From NCBI GenBank assembly GCA_964567295.1, contig CAZMLU010000003.1:1-64000 (forward strand): DNA of 64,000 nucleotides, written 5' to 3'. Shown here piece by piece: positions 49,946 to 58,978 of the stretch. Numbering within the stretch: position 1 is the stretch's first letter; the number at the start of each line of letters is the position of its first letter. This DNA comes from SLJK01 sp964567295. GTDB taxonomy: Bacteria; Bacillota; Dethiobacteria; DTU022; UBA8154. The notes under the pieces are model-generated. The model made no database searches. It was given only the letters and a program-made list of their open reading frames with translations, and was not told the origin of the DNA. The translations under genes were made by a program, and so were the position numbers.

Positions 49946-50028
49946 GGCAGAACAGATAAGGCATACACCAGGAAAAGGGGCAACTCGTTCGGGCTGTAGC
50001 AACAGGTCTTAAAAGCCTGCCACTGTTT

Positions 50029-50772
50029 TCAGCGTGCCAAGACCGCCAACCCTACCCTGTCAGCACCTCGTTCTTTCAGCAGTAAAGCAGCTTCATGGGA
50101 AGTGGCTCCTGAGGTAAGCACATCGTCTACCAACAGCAGATTACTCCCCTGTGGCAGAGCCTGGACACAGTAAAAAATGTTTTCCACGTTTTCTTTTCGT
50201 TGCACACGGCTCAAGCCTGTCTGGCTGGCCGTTTCTCGTTTTTTCTCCAGGACATTTAGCAGCGGTAACTTCAGCTTTTCTGCCATTACCTCTGCCAAAA
50301 GGAAGGCCTGATTGTAACCTCGCTGCTCCAAGCGTCCTTTGGACAACGGCACCGGCACTACCCCCTCCAGGGACGCGACCCAGGGAAACGTTTTAATCCT
50401 GAGGTAAAGAAGCCCACCCAAAGCAGGAGCAAGACTTTTTTGGCCGCCATATTTATAACGGTGCACCGCGGCTCGCATCCCCTCCCGGTAATGCCCTAAA
50501 ACGCAACAAAAATCAAAGGCAAAATGAAAGCTGTTGCAAGAAGGACAGCAGTAACCATCCTTTTTTTTAGCTTGCCCACAACAATGACATCTTTCTTCCT
50601 CCAACCAGGGAACTTTATTGGCGCAATCACAGCAGAGAAGCCCCTCCAGCTCAGCAGGGGTTGCCCAGGAAAGTAGTATACCCTCCTTATCTTTAAAAGA
50701 GGAGGGCAGAGAGCTGCAGAAAGGGCAGCGTGGGGGGTAAAGCAGTTCTAATAAAGTGCGAAGCAGAGATAT
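50029..50772 (-). CDS. comF: ComF family phosphoribosyltransferase-like protein
   Basis: Competence-associated protein of about 247 residues. The frame before the TTG at 50604 is open and codes for the expected ComF N-terminus: LLYPPRCPFCSS, then LLCCDCANK, so standard start codons would cut off the first zinc-finger cysteines. The C-terminal part has CHCCGQ, YCCPSC, RYKYGGQ and the PRPP motif LLLVDDVLTSGAT. GGGGAGG (50781-50787) is eight bases from an in-frame ATA at 50770-50772, the most likely start; CTG at 50766 is the alternative. It follows recD2 closely and may share its transcript. Confidence 0.88.
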   Translation of the reverse strand: MSLLRTLLELLYPPRCPFCSSLPSSFKDKEGILLSWATPAELEGLLCCDCANKVPWLEEERCHCCGQAKKKDGYCCPSCNSFHFAFDFCCVLGHYREGMRAAVHRYKYGGQKSLAPALGGLLYLRIKTFPWVASLEGVVPVPLSKGRLEQRGYNQAFLLAEVMAEKLKLPLLNVLEKKRETASQTGLSRVQRKENVENIFYCVQALPQGSNLLLVDDVLTSGATSHEAALLLKERGADRVGLAVLAR

Positions 50773-50817
50773 AAGAGTTGCCTCCCCTCATCAATAGAAA
50801 AAATGGCGGTATCATGA

Positions 50818-53025
50818 CTATTGCACTTTCTGCAGGCGGTTGGCCAGACCGCTGTAGCGCTGCTCCACCTTGTTATTGCCCACAGCTATGGCAACAGCCT
50901 TGTAGGTACCAATAAGAACTACAAGCCTTCTTGCCCTGGTAATACCGGTATAAAGCAGGTTGCGCTGCAGGAGTATAAAGTGCTGGGTAACTACAGGCAT
51001 GACCACGACAGGATATTCACTTCCCTGGCTTTTATGCACAGAAATGGCGTAAGAGAGCACCAGCTCGTCCATCTCTGACAGGTCATAGATAATCTCACGG
51101 GCGGCCAATGCCTCGGGATAAGAAACCGCTATTTCCCCTTCTTCTAGGTCCAGAGCTGTTATACGGCCAATATCACCGTTGAATACTTCTTTTTCGTAAT
51201 TGTTGCGTATTTGCATCACTTTATCACCCAGGCGGAAAATATTGCCTCCTCCAGTTATCTCGTGTTTGTGCCTGGCCCTGGGGTTTAGCTCCTCTTGTAA
51301 AAGCTTATTTAAGGCCTCTACACCCACCGGGGTTCGGCGCATAGGTGTTATAACCTGGATCTCCTCCAAGGGATCAAATGACCCGTAGGAGGGAAGGCGC
51401 TCTTTGCATAGCTCAACAATAGTAGTGGCCACCTTCTGGGGATCTTCTTCTTCCACGAAAAAGAGATCTTTATCTTTTTTATTGAACAGGGGAAACTCCC
51501 CCTTGTTAATTCGGTGCGCATTGACCACGATCATGCTCTCCTGAGCCTGGCGGAAAATAGTCTGTAGGCGGACACAAGGAACACTCCCCCCTTCAATTAT
51601 ATCCCGCAGCACATTTCCCGCGCCCACAGAAGGAAGCTGGTCCATGTCTCCCACCAGGATCAAGCGGGAGCCAGGAGGAATTGCCTTAAGCAAGTTGTGA
51701 AAGAGGAGTAGATCCACCATGGAAGCCTCGTCCACAATAAGAGCCTGGCAGGAAAGAGTGTTTTCCTCATCTCTTTGGAAACTAAAACCTTCTCCTTCTT
51801 TGAAACTGTACTCCAAAAGGCGGTGAATCGTCTTGGCCTCCATTCCTGTAGCCTCAGCCATTCTTTTAGCTGCCCGGCCGGTAGGTGCCGCCAACATGGT
51901 TTTCAGGCGGTAGCGCTGGAATAGTTTGAGGAGAGTCCTGATGGTGGTAGTTTTCCCTGTTCCTGGCCCCCCAGTGATGACCATAACACCGTTTTCACAG
52001 GCTCCCTCGATAGCCTTGATCTGTTCCTTAGCCAGGTCCATTTTTTCCTCTTCCAGGAGCTCCCATAGAGCCCCTTCCTCTTCAGGAGAAAAAACAGTGA
52101 GTTGCCGGTTAAGCAGAGAAAGGAGTTTTTCCGCTGCACCTTTCTCAGCACGGTAAAAAGGTGCAAAGTAAACCATCTCTTCTCCGGCAGGGCCATTCTC
52201 ACAAACTACCTGCCCAGCGGCCCTGAGTTCCTCCAGCTGCCCCTCGATCAGCTCAGCGCTCGATCCGCCACCCTGGGGAGGATTTTCATTGAAGAGCAGT
52301 TCTTCAATGCGGGTACGCATCTCCTTCCGGGGAAGAAAAACATGGCCCTCATCAGCAGCCTTTTTTAAGAGATACAAGGCGGCAGAGCAAACCCGCTGCG
52401 GGGAATCATGGGCCAATCCCAGCTGGCGGGCAATCTTATCAGCAGTAATAAATCCCACCCCGTAAACATCTTCAACCAGACGGTAAGGATTTTCCTTGAG
52501 CAGGGGAATGGCACGGGAACCGTAATGCTTGAAAAGTTTTACCGCCAGGGCAGGACTCACCTGGTAGCTCTGCAAAAAAAGCATAACCTCCTTGATCTCC
52601 TTCTGCTGCAGGTAACTTTGGTGAATCATGGCCGCCTTCTTGGGTCCTATACCTTCCACCTCAATTAACCTGTCTGGCTCATCTTCAATAACAGTTAAAG
52701 TTTCCAGCCCGAAACGCTTAACCAGAAGCTCTGCCGTTTGGGGGCCAACGCCTCGGATCAAGCCCGAGGAAAGAAATTTGTGGAGGCCTTCCCGGGTAGT
52801 GGGCATAATCGTTTCCCACTCCTGCACCTGGAACTGGAGTCCGTAACGGGGATGGGTCTTCCATACCCCTTTGAGCAGCAGATTTTCTCCCTCCTGCAGG
52901 GAAGGGAAATGACCTACAAACGTAACAAGTTCATCTGACTCCTTGCAGTTGAGGCGCCCCACGAGGTAGTTGCTCTCCTCGCTGAAAAAGGTGATGCGCT
53001 CCAATACTCCCTCCAGGGTCTCCAC
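50818..53025 (-). CDS. recD2: RecD2-type ATP-dependent DNA helicase
   Basis: Superfamily 1B 5'-3' helicase of about 735 residues. An N-terminal OB-like part (LEGVLERITFFSEESNYLVG) and helix-hairpin-helix repeats (IRGVGPQTAELLVKRFG; VEGIGPKKAAMI; VYGVGFITADKIA) precede the motor. The motor has GGPGTGKTTTIRTLL, IVDEASMVD, GDMDQLPSVGAG and SYAISVHKSQGSEYPVV. The GTG at 53025 with AGGGGGCAGG ahead is the likely start; the ATG at 53073 lacks a good site. The gap from here to metK (53026-53334) holds one terminator. Confidence 0.93.
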   Translation of the reverse strand: METLEGVLERITFFSEESNYLVGRLNCKESDELVTFVGHFPSLQEGENLLLKGVWKTHPRYGLQFQVQEWETIMPTTREGLHKFLSSGLIRGVGPQTAELLVKRFGLETLTVIEDEPDRLIEVEGIGPKKAAMIHQSYLQQKEIKEVMLFLQSYQVSPALAVKLFKHYGSRAIPLLKENPYRLVEDVYGVGFITADKIARQLGLAHDSPQRVCSAALYLLKKAADEGHVFLPRKEMRTRIEELLFNENPPQGGGSSAELIEGQLEELRAAGQVVCENGPAGEEMVYFAPFYRAEKGAAEKLLSLLNRQLTVFSPEEEGALWELLEEEKMDLAKEQIKAIEGACENGVMVITGGPGTGKTTTIRTLLKLFQRYRLKTMLAAPTGRAAKRMAEATGMEAKTIHRLLEYSFKEGEGFSFQRDEENTLSCQALIVDEASMVDLLLFHNLLKAIPPGSRLILVGDMDQLPSVGAGNVLRDIIEGGSVPCVRLQTIFRQAQESMIVVNAHRINKGEFPLFNKKDKDLFFVEEEDPQKVATTIVELCKERLPSYGSFDPLEEIQVITPMRRTPVGVEALNKLLQEELNPRARHKHEITGGGNIFRLGDKVMQIRNNYEKEVFNGDIGRITALDLEEGEIAVSYPEALAAREIIYDLSEMDELVLSYAISVHKSQGSEYPVVVMPVVTQHFILLQRNLLYTGITRARRLVVLIGTYKAVAIAVGNNKVEQRYSGLANRLQKVQ

Positions 53026-53242
53026 AGACCTGCCCCCTTTACCTGGCCAACTGCCAGGAATATAATTAATCATAACAAATTCTACAGTGAATAAGTTCGC
53101 TTAGCGGTCCAATAAAATAAAGCAAACAGTCATTCCTTCTCCTGCCAACTTATCCTGCCATTTAGCAGTTATTGTATCTTATACAGGAGAAAAGAACAAG
53201 CTCTCACTGCAAATGTTGGCTATCTTCTAAAAGACATAATTG

Positions 53243-53279
53243 GAAAACCCTGCCTTAATGATAAGTGGGCAGGGTTTTC
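53243..53279 (-). terminator. Terminator downstream of metK
   Basis: GAAAACCCTGCC (53243-53254) and GGCAGGGTTTTC (53268-53279) are perfect 12-bp inverted repeats with a 13-base loop and T tracts at both ends. It lies 56 bases after the metK stop. Confidence 0.75.
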
Positions 53280-53334
53280 TCTATTTTTTATGTTATCTCT
53301 TTTGCTAATGGCTATTTTGAGGGAAATACCCCTC

Positions 53335-54534
53335 TTACAGACCGGCCTCTTTCTTCAATATTTCGGCCTTGTCGGTCTTTTCCCAGGTAAGATCCAGATC
53401 CTCACGACCCAGGTGTCCGTAAGCGGCCACGGGGGTGTAAATGGGTCGGCGCAGATCCAATTTGTCAATAATAGCTGCCGGGCGGAGATCAAAATGCTTT
53501 TCAATCAGCTTTTCAATGGTCTCCGCCGCCACCTTTTCTGTGCCAAAGGTTTCCACAAATACTGACAAGGGCCGGGCTACACCGATGGCATAAGCCAACT
53601 CCAATTCGCACTTATCGGCCAGTCCTGCAGCTACAATATTTTTGGCCACATATCTGGCGGCGTAAGTAGCAGAACGGTCTACTTTTGTGGGATCCTTGCC
53701 GGAGAAACAACCTCCACCGTGGCGGGAATAACCCCCGTAGGTATCCACGATAATCTTGCGACCGGTCAAACCGGTGTCTCCCTGGGGACCACCTACCACA
53801 AAACGGCCCGTGGGGTTAATGTAAAACTTGGTCTTTTTGTCCACCAGTTCTGAGGGAACAATTTCCTTCGCTACAACCTCAATCAGGTCATCCCGCAGAC
53901 GAGACATGGAAATATCGTCCCTGTGCTGTGCAGAGAGCACCACGGCAGCGATACGCTCCGGCTTGCCGTTATTGTATTCCACGGTGACCTGTGATTTCCC
54001 ATCAGGGCGCAGGTATGGCAAGATCTTTTCCTTCCGCACCTTGCTCAGGTAGCGTGTAAGTTTATGCGCCAGGGCGATAGGCATAGGCATAAGCTCCGGT
54101 GTTTCGTTGCAGGCGAAACCGAAAATAATGCCCTGATCTCCTGCCCCGATCCTGCTGTAGAGATCTTCGCTATCTTCCCCTTCTTTAATCTCCCAGGCCT
54201 TATTCACTCCCTGGGCAATATCTGGGGACTGCTCATCGATAGCAGTAAGCACTGAGCAAGTATCTCCATCAAAACCGAACTTGGCCCGGGTATAACCTAT
54301 ATTTTTCACCGTTTCCCTTGCAATTTGCGGAATATCCACATAGCAACTGGTAGTAATTTCACCAGCTACCAGTACAAGCCCCGTAGTGACCATTGTTTCT
54401 GCGGCCACCCTTCCCTGGGGATCATCAGCCATAATGGCATCCAGGATAGCATCTGAAACCTGGTCCGACACCTTATCGGGATGCCCCTCGGTTACTGATT
54501 CCGAAGAAAAAAGAAATTTTCCGTCTCTATTCAT
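53335..54534 (-). CDS. metK: S-adenosylmethionine synthetase
   Basis: Enzyme of about 399 residues making SAM from methionine and ATP. Signature segments are SSESVTEGHPDKVSDQVSDAILD, GAGDQGIIFGFA and GGGCFSGKDPTKVDRSA. The ATG at 54534 has CAAGGAGG seven to nine bases ahead and is preferred to 54570. An SAM-I riboswitch directly upstream shows feedback control by its own product. It is transcribed alone, with a terminator 56 bases downstream. Confidence 0.97.
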   Translation of the reverse strand: MNRDGKFLFSSESVTEGHPDKVSDQVSDAILDAIMADDPQGRVAAETMVTTGLVLVAGEITTSCYVDIPQIARETVKNIGYTRAKFGFDGDTCSVLTAIDEQSPDIAQGVNKAWEIKEGEDSEDLYSRIGAGDQGIIFGFACNETPELMPMPIALAHKLTRYLSKVRKEKILPYLRPDGKSQVTVEYNNGKPERIAAVVLSAQHRDDISMSRLRDDLIEVVAKEIVPSELVDKKTKFYINPTGRFVVGGPQGDTGLTGRKIIVDTYGGYSRHGGGCFSGKDPTKVDRSATYAARYVAKNIVAAGLADKCELELAYAIGVARPLSVFVETFGTEKVAAETIEKLIEKHFDLRPAAIIDKLDLRRPIYTPVAAYGHLGREDLDLTWEKTDKAEILKKEAGL

Positions 54535-54592
54535 CCTTCTACCTCCTTGAAATTTGTGCGGTAAAAACAAAAATACCCCTTACCTGACAGGC

Positions 54593-54807
54593 AGAGGCAT
54601 CTAAACGCCTCTTATCTCCCAGGGCGGACCTGACAAAAACCGTCCTGTAGGAATTGGCACCGGGCGATCTGCTACTGACATACGCTTCCTTGAATTCAGT
54701 CAGGCCCTCACATAAATATAAATAGAGGAAGCTTTACACGTTCTTGCAGTGACAGATCCGGTTGCCGGGGTTCATAGAGCCTATCTCTCCCCCGCTCTGG
54801 ATAAGAG
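54593..54807 (-). ncRNA. SAM-I (S-box) riboswitch with competing hairpin
   Basis: Read on the minus strand, the aptamer runs from CTCTTATCCAGAG (54807 downward) through the conserved CTATGAACCCCGGCAACC and GGTGCCAATTCC blocks to GATAAGAG (54609-54616), which closes helix P1. Its 3' side overlaps a second hairpin, AGAGGC (54593-54598) with GCCTCT (54607-54612), so binding of SAM and formation of the second hairpin are linked. A T-rich stretch follows before the metK binding site. Expression should be switched off when SAM is high. Confidence 0.92.
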
Positions 54808-54839
54808 TTCCAGTATAAAGTTTTGAATTACCGTCAATA

Positions 54840-54868
54840 ATAATATTATAGTTAGAGCTATTTGTCAA
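54840..54868 (-). promoter_or_regulatory. Predicted metK promoter
   Basis: On the minus strand TTGACA (54863-54868) and TATTAT (54840-54845) are 17 bases apart, placing the start just upstream of the riboswitch. Confidence 0.6.
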
Positions 54869-54935
54869 CAGGGAACAAGCCTTCGCCACCTGTTGAGTTA
54901 AAAAGCAAGAGATATTTACGGTTTTCTGTAACAAA

Positions 54936-55391
54936 TTATCCCTCTGCTTCTTCACCATCCCGGGCCATGGCAAAAACAAGTTCACCCGATGCAACCACTT
55001 TGCCGTCCACTAGAGCCTTGCCCTTACCTTTGCCTACTACCCCTTTCAAACTTACCAACTCTACTTCCAAGTTAAGGGTATCCCCGGGACGTACCGTTCC
55101 GCGAAATCGGCAGCGGTCAATACCGCGGAAAAGAACCAATCTTCCTTTAAACTCTTCGCCGCTTAGCAAAGCCACCGCACCTACTTGGGCCAGAGCTTCT
55201 ACGATAAGGACCCCCGGCATAATAGGTTCCCCAGGGAAGTGCCCCTGGAAAAAAGGCTCGTTTATACTAACGTTTTTAAGACCTACCGCCTTTTTTCCAG
55301 GTATGACTTCCTTTATGAGGTCTACCAACAAAAAAGGGTAACGATGGGGTAGTATCGCTTGAACTTCTTTCGCCGATAATATCTCACTCAT
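54936..55391 (-). CDS. fabZ: 3-hydroxyacyl-[acyl-carrier-protein] dehydratase
   Basis: Hot-dog fold dehydratase of 151 residues in fatty acid synthesis. The catalytic His is in LPHRYPFLLVD, the Glu region in GVLIVEALAQVGAVAL, and FFQGHFPGEPIMPG is typical. The ATG at 55391 follows GGAGGT with seven bases; the one at 55409 overlaps that site. No other fatty acid gene is beside it. Confidence 0.95.
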   Translation of the reverse strand: MSEILSAKEVQAILPHRYPFLLVDLIKEVIPGKKAVGLKNVSINEPFFQGHFPGEPIMPGVLIVEALAQVGAVALLSGEEFKGRLVLFRGIDRCRFRGTVRPGDTLNLEVELVSLKGVVGKGKGKALVDGKVVASGELVFAMARDGEEAEG

Positions 55392-55509
55392 TTTCACAAC
55401 CTCCGGCATTCCTGCATCTAACTAAGAATGGATAAATTTTCTGTTCTAAATAGCCTCCCTGCTTAAGAAGAAAAACTTTCCCGGCAGTTAGCGATAGGGG
55501 ATGTAAAGT

Positions 55510-56271
55510 TTACAGAATCAGTTTGGCTGCAATTTTTTCGATGGCCTGAACTGCCTGAGAATCATCAGGCAAATCAAAAAGGGGTTTCCCTTCCAGGTCA
55601 AACTCAACTACCTTCTCATCCAGGGGAACGGTACCTAAAAGTTCTAATCCGGTTTTGTCGATCTCCTCCTGCAGAGCCTGCACATCTTCATTCCTGGTCT
55701 TGGTAATCACCAGGTAAACTGTCTTGGTTTTAATCTTGACAGATTTGATTATCTCGTAGACACGTCCTGCCGAGCGGATACCGCGGGCGGAGGCATCACT
55801 GGTAATAATAATGGTGTCTACATCGTCAATGATACGGCGGCTGAGATGTTCCATACCAGCTTCGTTGTCTACCGCTACATAATCATAATTGGGACGAAGA
55901 TTTTCCAAGTATTTGCGCAGCAGATCGTTAGGAAAACAATAGCAGCCAGGCCCTGAAGGATTACCCATCACTAAGAGGTCAACCTGATCTGACTCCACCA
56001 TAGCCTGACTGATACGCATCTCCATGAACATATCTTTTGTCATGCCAGAAGGCACCACCCGGGGATCCTTGGTATCCACCAAGGCCTGAGATATGGTTTC
56101 CTCTATCTCCAGGCCCAAAGCTTCATTTAGGTTGGCATTGGCATCGGCGTCCACGGCCAGAATATCCTTGTTTTTGTGCGCATTGGTCAGGTGACGCAAT
56201 AATAATGCTGTAAAGGTTGTTTTCCCGGTTCCTCCCTTTCCTGCAACGGCAATAACTTTTTCTTTACCCAT
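55510..56271 (-). CDS. cooC: CooC/AcsF-type nickel-insertion ATPase
   Basis: MinD-superfamily ATPase of about 253 residues. The deviant Walker A is AGKGGTGKTTFTALL, and DADANANLNEALG follows. The PGCYCFPN segment (CxC) is the metal-binding pair of CooC, which binds nickel and helps assemble the active site of carbon monoxide dehydrogenase or acetyl-CoA synthase. The ATG at 56271 is the family-typical start. No CODH gene is in this window, so the target enzyme lies elsewhere. It sits just behind the VWA and MoxR genes on the same strand. Confidence 0.87.
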   Translation of the reverse strand: MGKEKVIAVAGKGGTGKTTFTALLLRHLTNAHKNKDILAVDADANANLNEALGLEIEETISQALVDTKDPRVVPSGMTKDMFMEMRISQAMVESDQVDLLVMGNPSGPGCYCFPNDLLRKYLENLRPNYDYVAVDNEAGMEHLSRRIIDDVDTIIITSDASARGIRSAGRVYEIIKSVKIKTKTVYLVITKTRNEDVQALQEEIDKTGLELLGTVPLDEKVVEFDLEGKPLFDLPDDSQAVQAIEKIAAKLIL

Positions 56272-56369
56272 AATAGTCCCGGATTCCTTGCTGCTTTCAC
56301 ACATTAACAGAAATCCGGTCACACCTCCCTTTCCATAAAGTTTGCAAGTTTGTCTTCCTCTTTTTTATT

Positions 56370-57845
56370 TTATACAACCAGTTTTTTAGAGAGTACCTGT
56401 TCCAAATCCGAGAGGGTATTACAAGGAAACATGGTGACCTCCTGCTGGAAAGCAGCCACAGTAGAATAGCTGTCCCATTCCGCCCGGGGAAGGGTGTTGA
56501 GCCAGAGTACCTCTTTTACCCTTTCCCTCAGCATCTTTAGTTTTTCCAGGGCATCCCGTTGGCGAATGGTCCTGGTATCGCTGACAATTATAGCAATAGT
56601 GTTCCGGGTCAGCTCCTCCTGGTGCTGGAACAGAAGGGTTTCCAGTGCTTTATGCAGGCTGGTTCCTCCGCCCCACTGATTGCTTTCTTTTACCATGTTT
56701 TTGATGGTCCCTTCAAAATCTCCGCCCTGGTTAAAATAGGGGGTTATGCGCTCCAAATCCTCTGAAAAAACAAAGCTCTCTATACCCTGTACTACGGTGT
56801 TAAGCCCGTAGATAAACTGCAGAACAAAGCTGGTATAGTGCACCATGGAACCGGAGACATCGCAGAGGAGCAGTAGCCTGGGTTTCTTCAACCTGTGGCT
56901 CTTATATTTTAGGTGAAAGGGAACGCCCCCGTATTGGATACTGTTCCTTATGGTCGAACGAAACTCCGGAACCCTTTTTTTTCGGGTGGAACGATAGCGC
57001 CGTGAAATGCGCGTAACCATGAGCCGTGCCATACGGCGAATAATGGCGGTGGCCTGGGGGAGATCCTTGCGGGCTATATTCTGCATATCCTCCGTTATAA
57101 GCTGCTTCCCGCCCCGACCGGCACCGGCTGCTGCATCGCTGATAGCATTCAGCTCCTCATCGCCCAGCTTCTGGCTGGGCTTTTGGTCATCGATTTCACG
57201 TTTTAGCTGTTTATACCAGAACTGCAGACGGTTTTTAACCAGGTCCTCCAGGAAGGGTCTGTATTCTGGCTGCAGGGTATCCCTGTCCTCGTTCATCTGC
57301 ACAAAGTCGGAAAGGCGGTCCTTTTCTTGCTGGGGCATATGGGAAAAGACCGTCTTTTCCATCTGGGAGAGCTCCATCTGCTCCCCGCGAAAAGTGAAGA
57401 TCTCCTCCGCTTCCTGCAGGCTTTGTTGCTGGTCCCTTTGTTTCTGCTGTCGCTGCTGCTGAAATTCCTCCCGCTCCTCGGCATTTGTGAAAAAGTGGTC
57501 GAAAAGTCGATCAAAAAGTTCTCCCTCTTCAGCCTTCTTGACCAGGGTAGCTTTCAGAGCCAACCGCACCTTCTCCCTCTCCACCAGGGGGACAAACTCC
57601 AGAGCGCGCAAAGAATCCAGCACCTCTGAACTCCCCACACGAAGACCCTCCTGCCGAAGGAGATAAATAAAACGGACAATGTTGTTCTCCAGGTATTGAG
57701 GAACCGCCTCCCCGGAACAAGAACAGGACCCTCCCGCACCGCAGTGGTGAGCTGCCTGACCGTCAGTGCGGTGTTGGCAATTGGCACCTCCTGCCGCGCT
57801 GTGTCCTTCCTGGCTGATTCTGTTCCGATCTTTTCTTTCCGGCAC
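56370..57845 (-). CDS. VWA-domain protein (CoxE-like) with Cys/His-rich N-terminus
   Basis: Protein of 491 residues. The C-terminal half is a von Willebrand A domain with the metal-ion site LLLLCDVSGSMVHYTSF and a later VSDTRT. The middle part is Gln/Glu-rich and helical. The first 50 residues hold a His/Cys-rich stretch (CQHRTDGQAAHHCGAGGSC, then SCSG) that looks metal-binding. The GTG at 57845 has AAAGGGG eight bases ahead, so the extension is real. Such proteins act with MoxR AAA ATPases as a metal-enzyme insertion pair. The MoxR gene is directly upstream (33 bases) and cooC follows. Confidence 0.87.
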   Translation of the reverse strand: MPERKDRNRISQEGHSAAGGANCQHRTDGQAAHHCGAGGSCSCSGEAVPQYLENNIVRFIYLLRQEGLRVGSSEVLDSLRALEFVPLVEREKVRLALKATLVKKAEEGELFDRLFDHFFTNAEEREEFQQQRQQKQRDQQQSLQEAEEIFTFRGEQMELSQMEKTVFSHMPQQEKDRLSDFVQMNEDRDTLQPEYRPFLEDLVKNRLQFWYKQLKREIDDQKPSQKLGDEELNAISDAAAGAGRGGKQLITEDMQNIARKDLPQATAIIRRMARLMVTRISRRYRSTRKKRVPEFRSTIRNSIQYGGVPFHLKYKSHRLKKPRLLLLCDVSGSMVHYTSFVLQFIYGLNTVVQGIESFVFSEDLERITPYFNQGGDFEGTIKNMVKESNQWGGGTSLHKALETLLFQHQEELTRNTIAIIVSDTRTIRQRDALEKLKMLRERVKEVLWLNTLPRAEWDSYSTVAAFQQEVTMFPCNTLSDLEQVLSKKLVV

Positions 57846-57878
57846 AGATAATACCCCTTTCCTCTCTACTCTAAATCA

Positions 57879-58763
57879 TTAGCCTGTTCTGATATTTTTC
57901 TCCAAGTTATCTGCTCCAATTTGTTCCCGAAATACTCTCTGATCCACCCTAGATTTCAAGAGCAGGTTCAGAGTGTGCTCGATGGTACTGCCCTGCAAGC
58001 GGTCCCTGTTCAGTTCCACCAACGCACGGGTCCAGTCCAGTGTTTCAGCGATAGAGGGCTTCTTGCGTATCTCCGGGTTCTGGCGGATCAGGTTAACCGC
58101 CCGGGCAATCTCCCTGGTAAGCTGCTCGCCTACCCCAGGAACCTTAGCCTTAATGATCTCGATTTCCCTTTCCACCTGAGGAAAGTCAAGGTAAAGGAAA
58201 ACACAACGTCGTTTCAATCCATCTGAAAGCTCACGTTCGCTGTTGCTGGTAAGCACTACCACGGGGATATGTTGAGCCTTTATAGTACCTAACTCCGGGA
58301 CAGATACCTGGAAATCAGAGAGCACTTCAAAGAGAAAGGCTTCGAACTCATCATCAGACTTATCCACTTCATCTATAAGGAGCACCGCCCTTTTTCCTGC
58401 CTGAATAGCTTTGAGAAGCGGTCGCTCCAACAGGTATGGCGCAGAAAAAAGATTCTCCTCCAGCGATCCTTCAGATTTATCTTCTCTACCAATCTGGATT
58501 CGCAACAACTGCTTCTGGTAATTCCATTCATAGAGGGCTTTGTTCTCGTCCAGGCCTTCATAGCACTGCAACCTTATCAGTTCGGTCTCAAAAACATGAG
58601 AGAGCACCTTGCCCATTTCCGTCTTTCCCACTCCTGGAGGGCCTTCAATTAGCAGCGGTTTTTCCAGCTTCAGAGCCAGAAATACAGTGAGTACAACCTC
58701 TTCATCGCAGATATATCCCACTTCTTCAAATTTTTTACGTAACTCATCCAAAGTCATATCCAT
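57879..58763 (-). CDS. MoxR-family AAA ATPase (CoxD/CbbQ-like)
   Basis: Chaperone-type ATPase of 294 residues. Walker A is LLIEGPPGVGKTEMGKVL (about 34-51), Walker B AVLLIDEVDKSDDEFEAF, sensor 1 VVVLTSNSERELSD and an Arg finger in GLKRRC. It forms a two-component maturation machine with the VWA protein encoded downstream. In aerobic CO oxidisers the related CoxD/CoxE pair matures a molybdenum enzyme; here the neighbour is cooC. Which enzyme is served is not shown by the sequence. Confidence 0.9.
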   Translation of the reverse strand: MDMTLDELRKKFEEVGYICDEEVVLTVFLALKLEKPLLIEGPPGVGKTEMGKVLSHVFETELIRLQCYEGLDENKALYEWNYQKQLLRIQIGREDKSEGSLEENLFSAPYLLERPLLKAIQAGKRAVLLIDEVDKSDDEFEAFLFEVLSDFQVSVPELGTIKAQHIPVVVLTSNSERELSDGLKRRCVFLYLDFPQVEREIEIIKAKVPGVGEQLTREIARAVNLIRQNPEIRKKPSIAETLDWTRALVELNRDRLQGSTIEHTLNLLLKSRVDQRVFREQIGADNLEKNIRTG

Positions 58764-58978
58764 CTTGTAAATCGTCCTTTCTCCAGCCTGGCAAGTTTAA
58801 GAGGCCAGCATATAATCCTATTATACAAAAAACAGCAAGAAATTAATACCCTTTTTTATCTAACATTGCCTTTCCTTTACTTGATGCAGTACTACTGAGA
58901 AATATTTCCATAAATTTCCTTTTATAACTGCTATGGGCAAAATTCATTTAATAGCATTTTCTGTTAACTATTAGTGCT

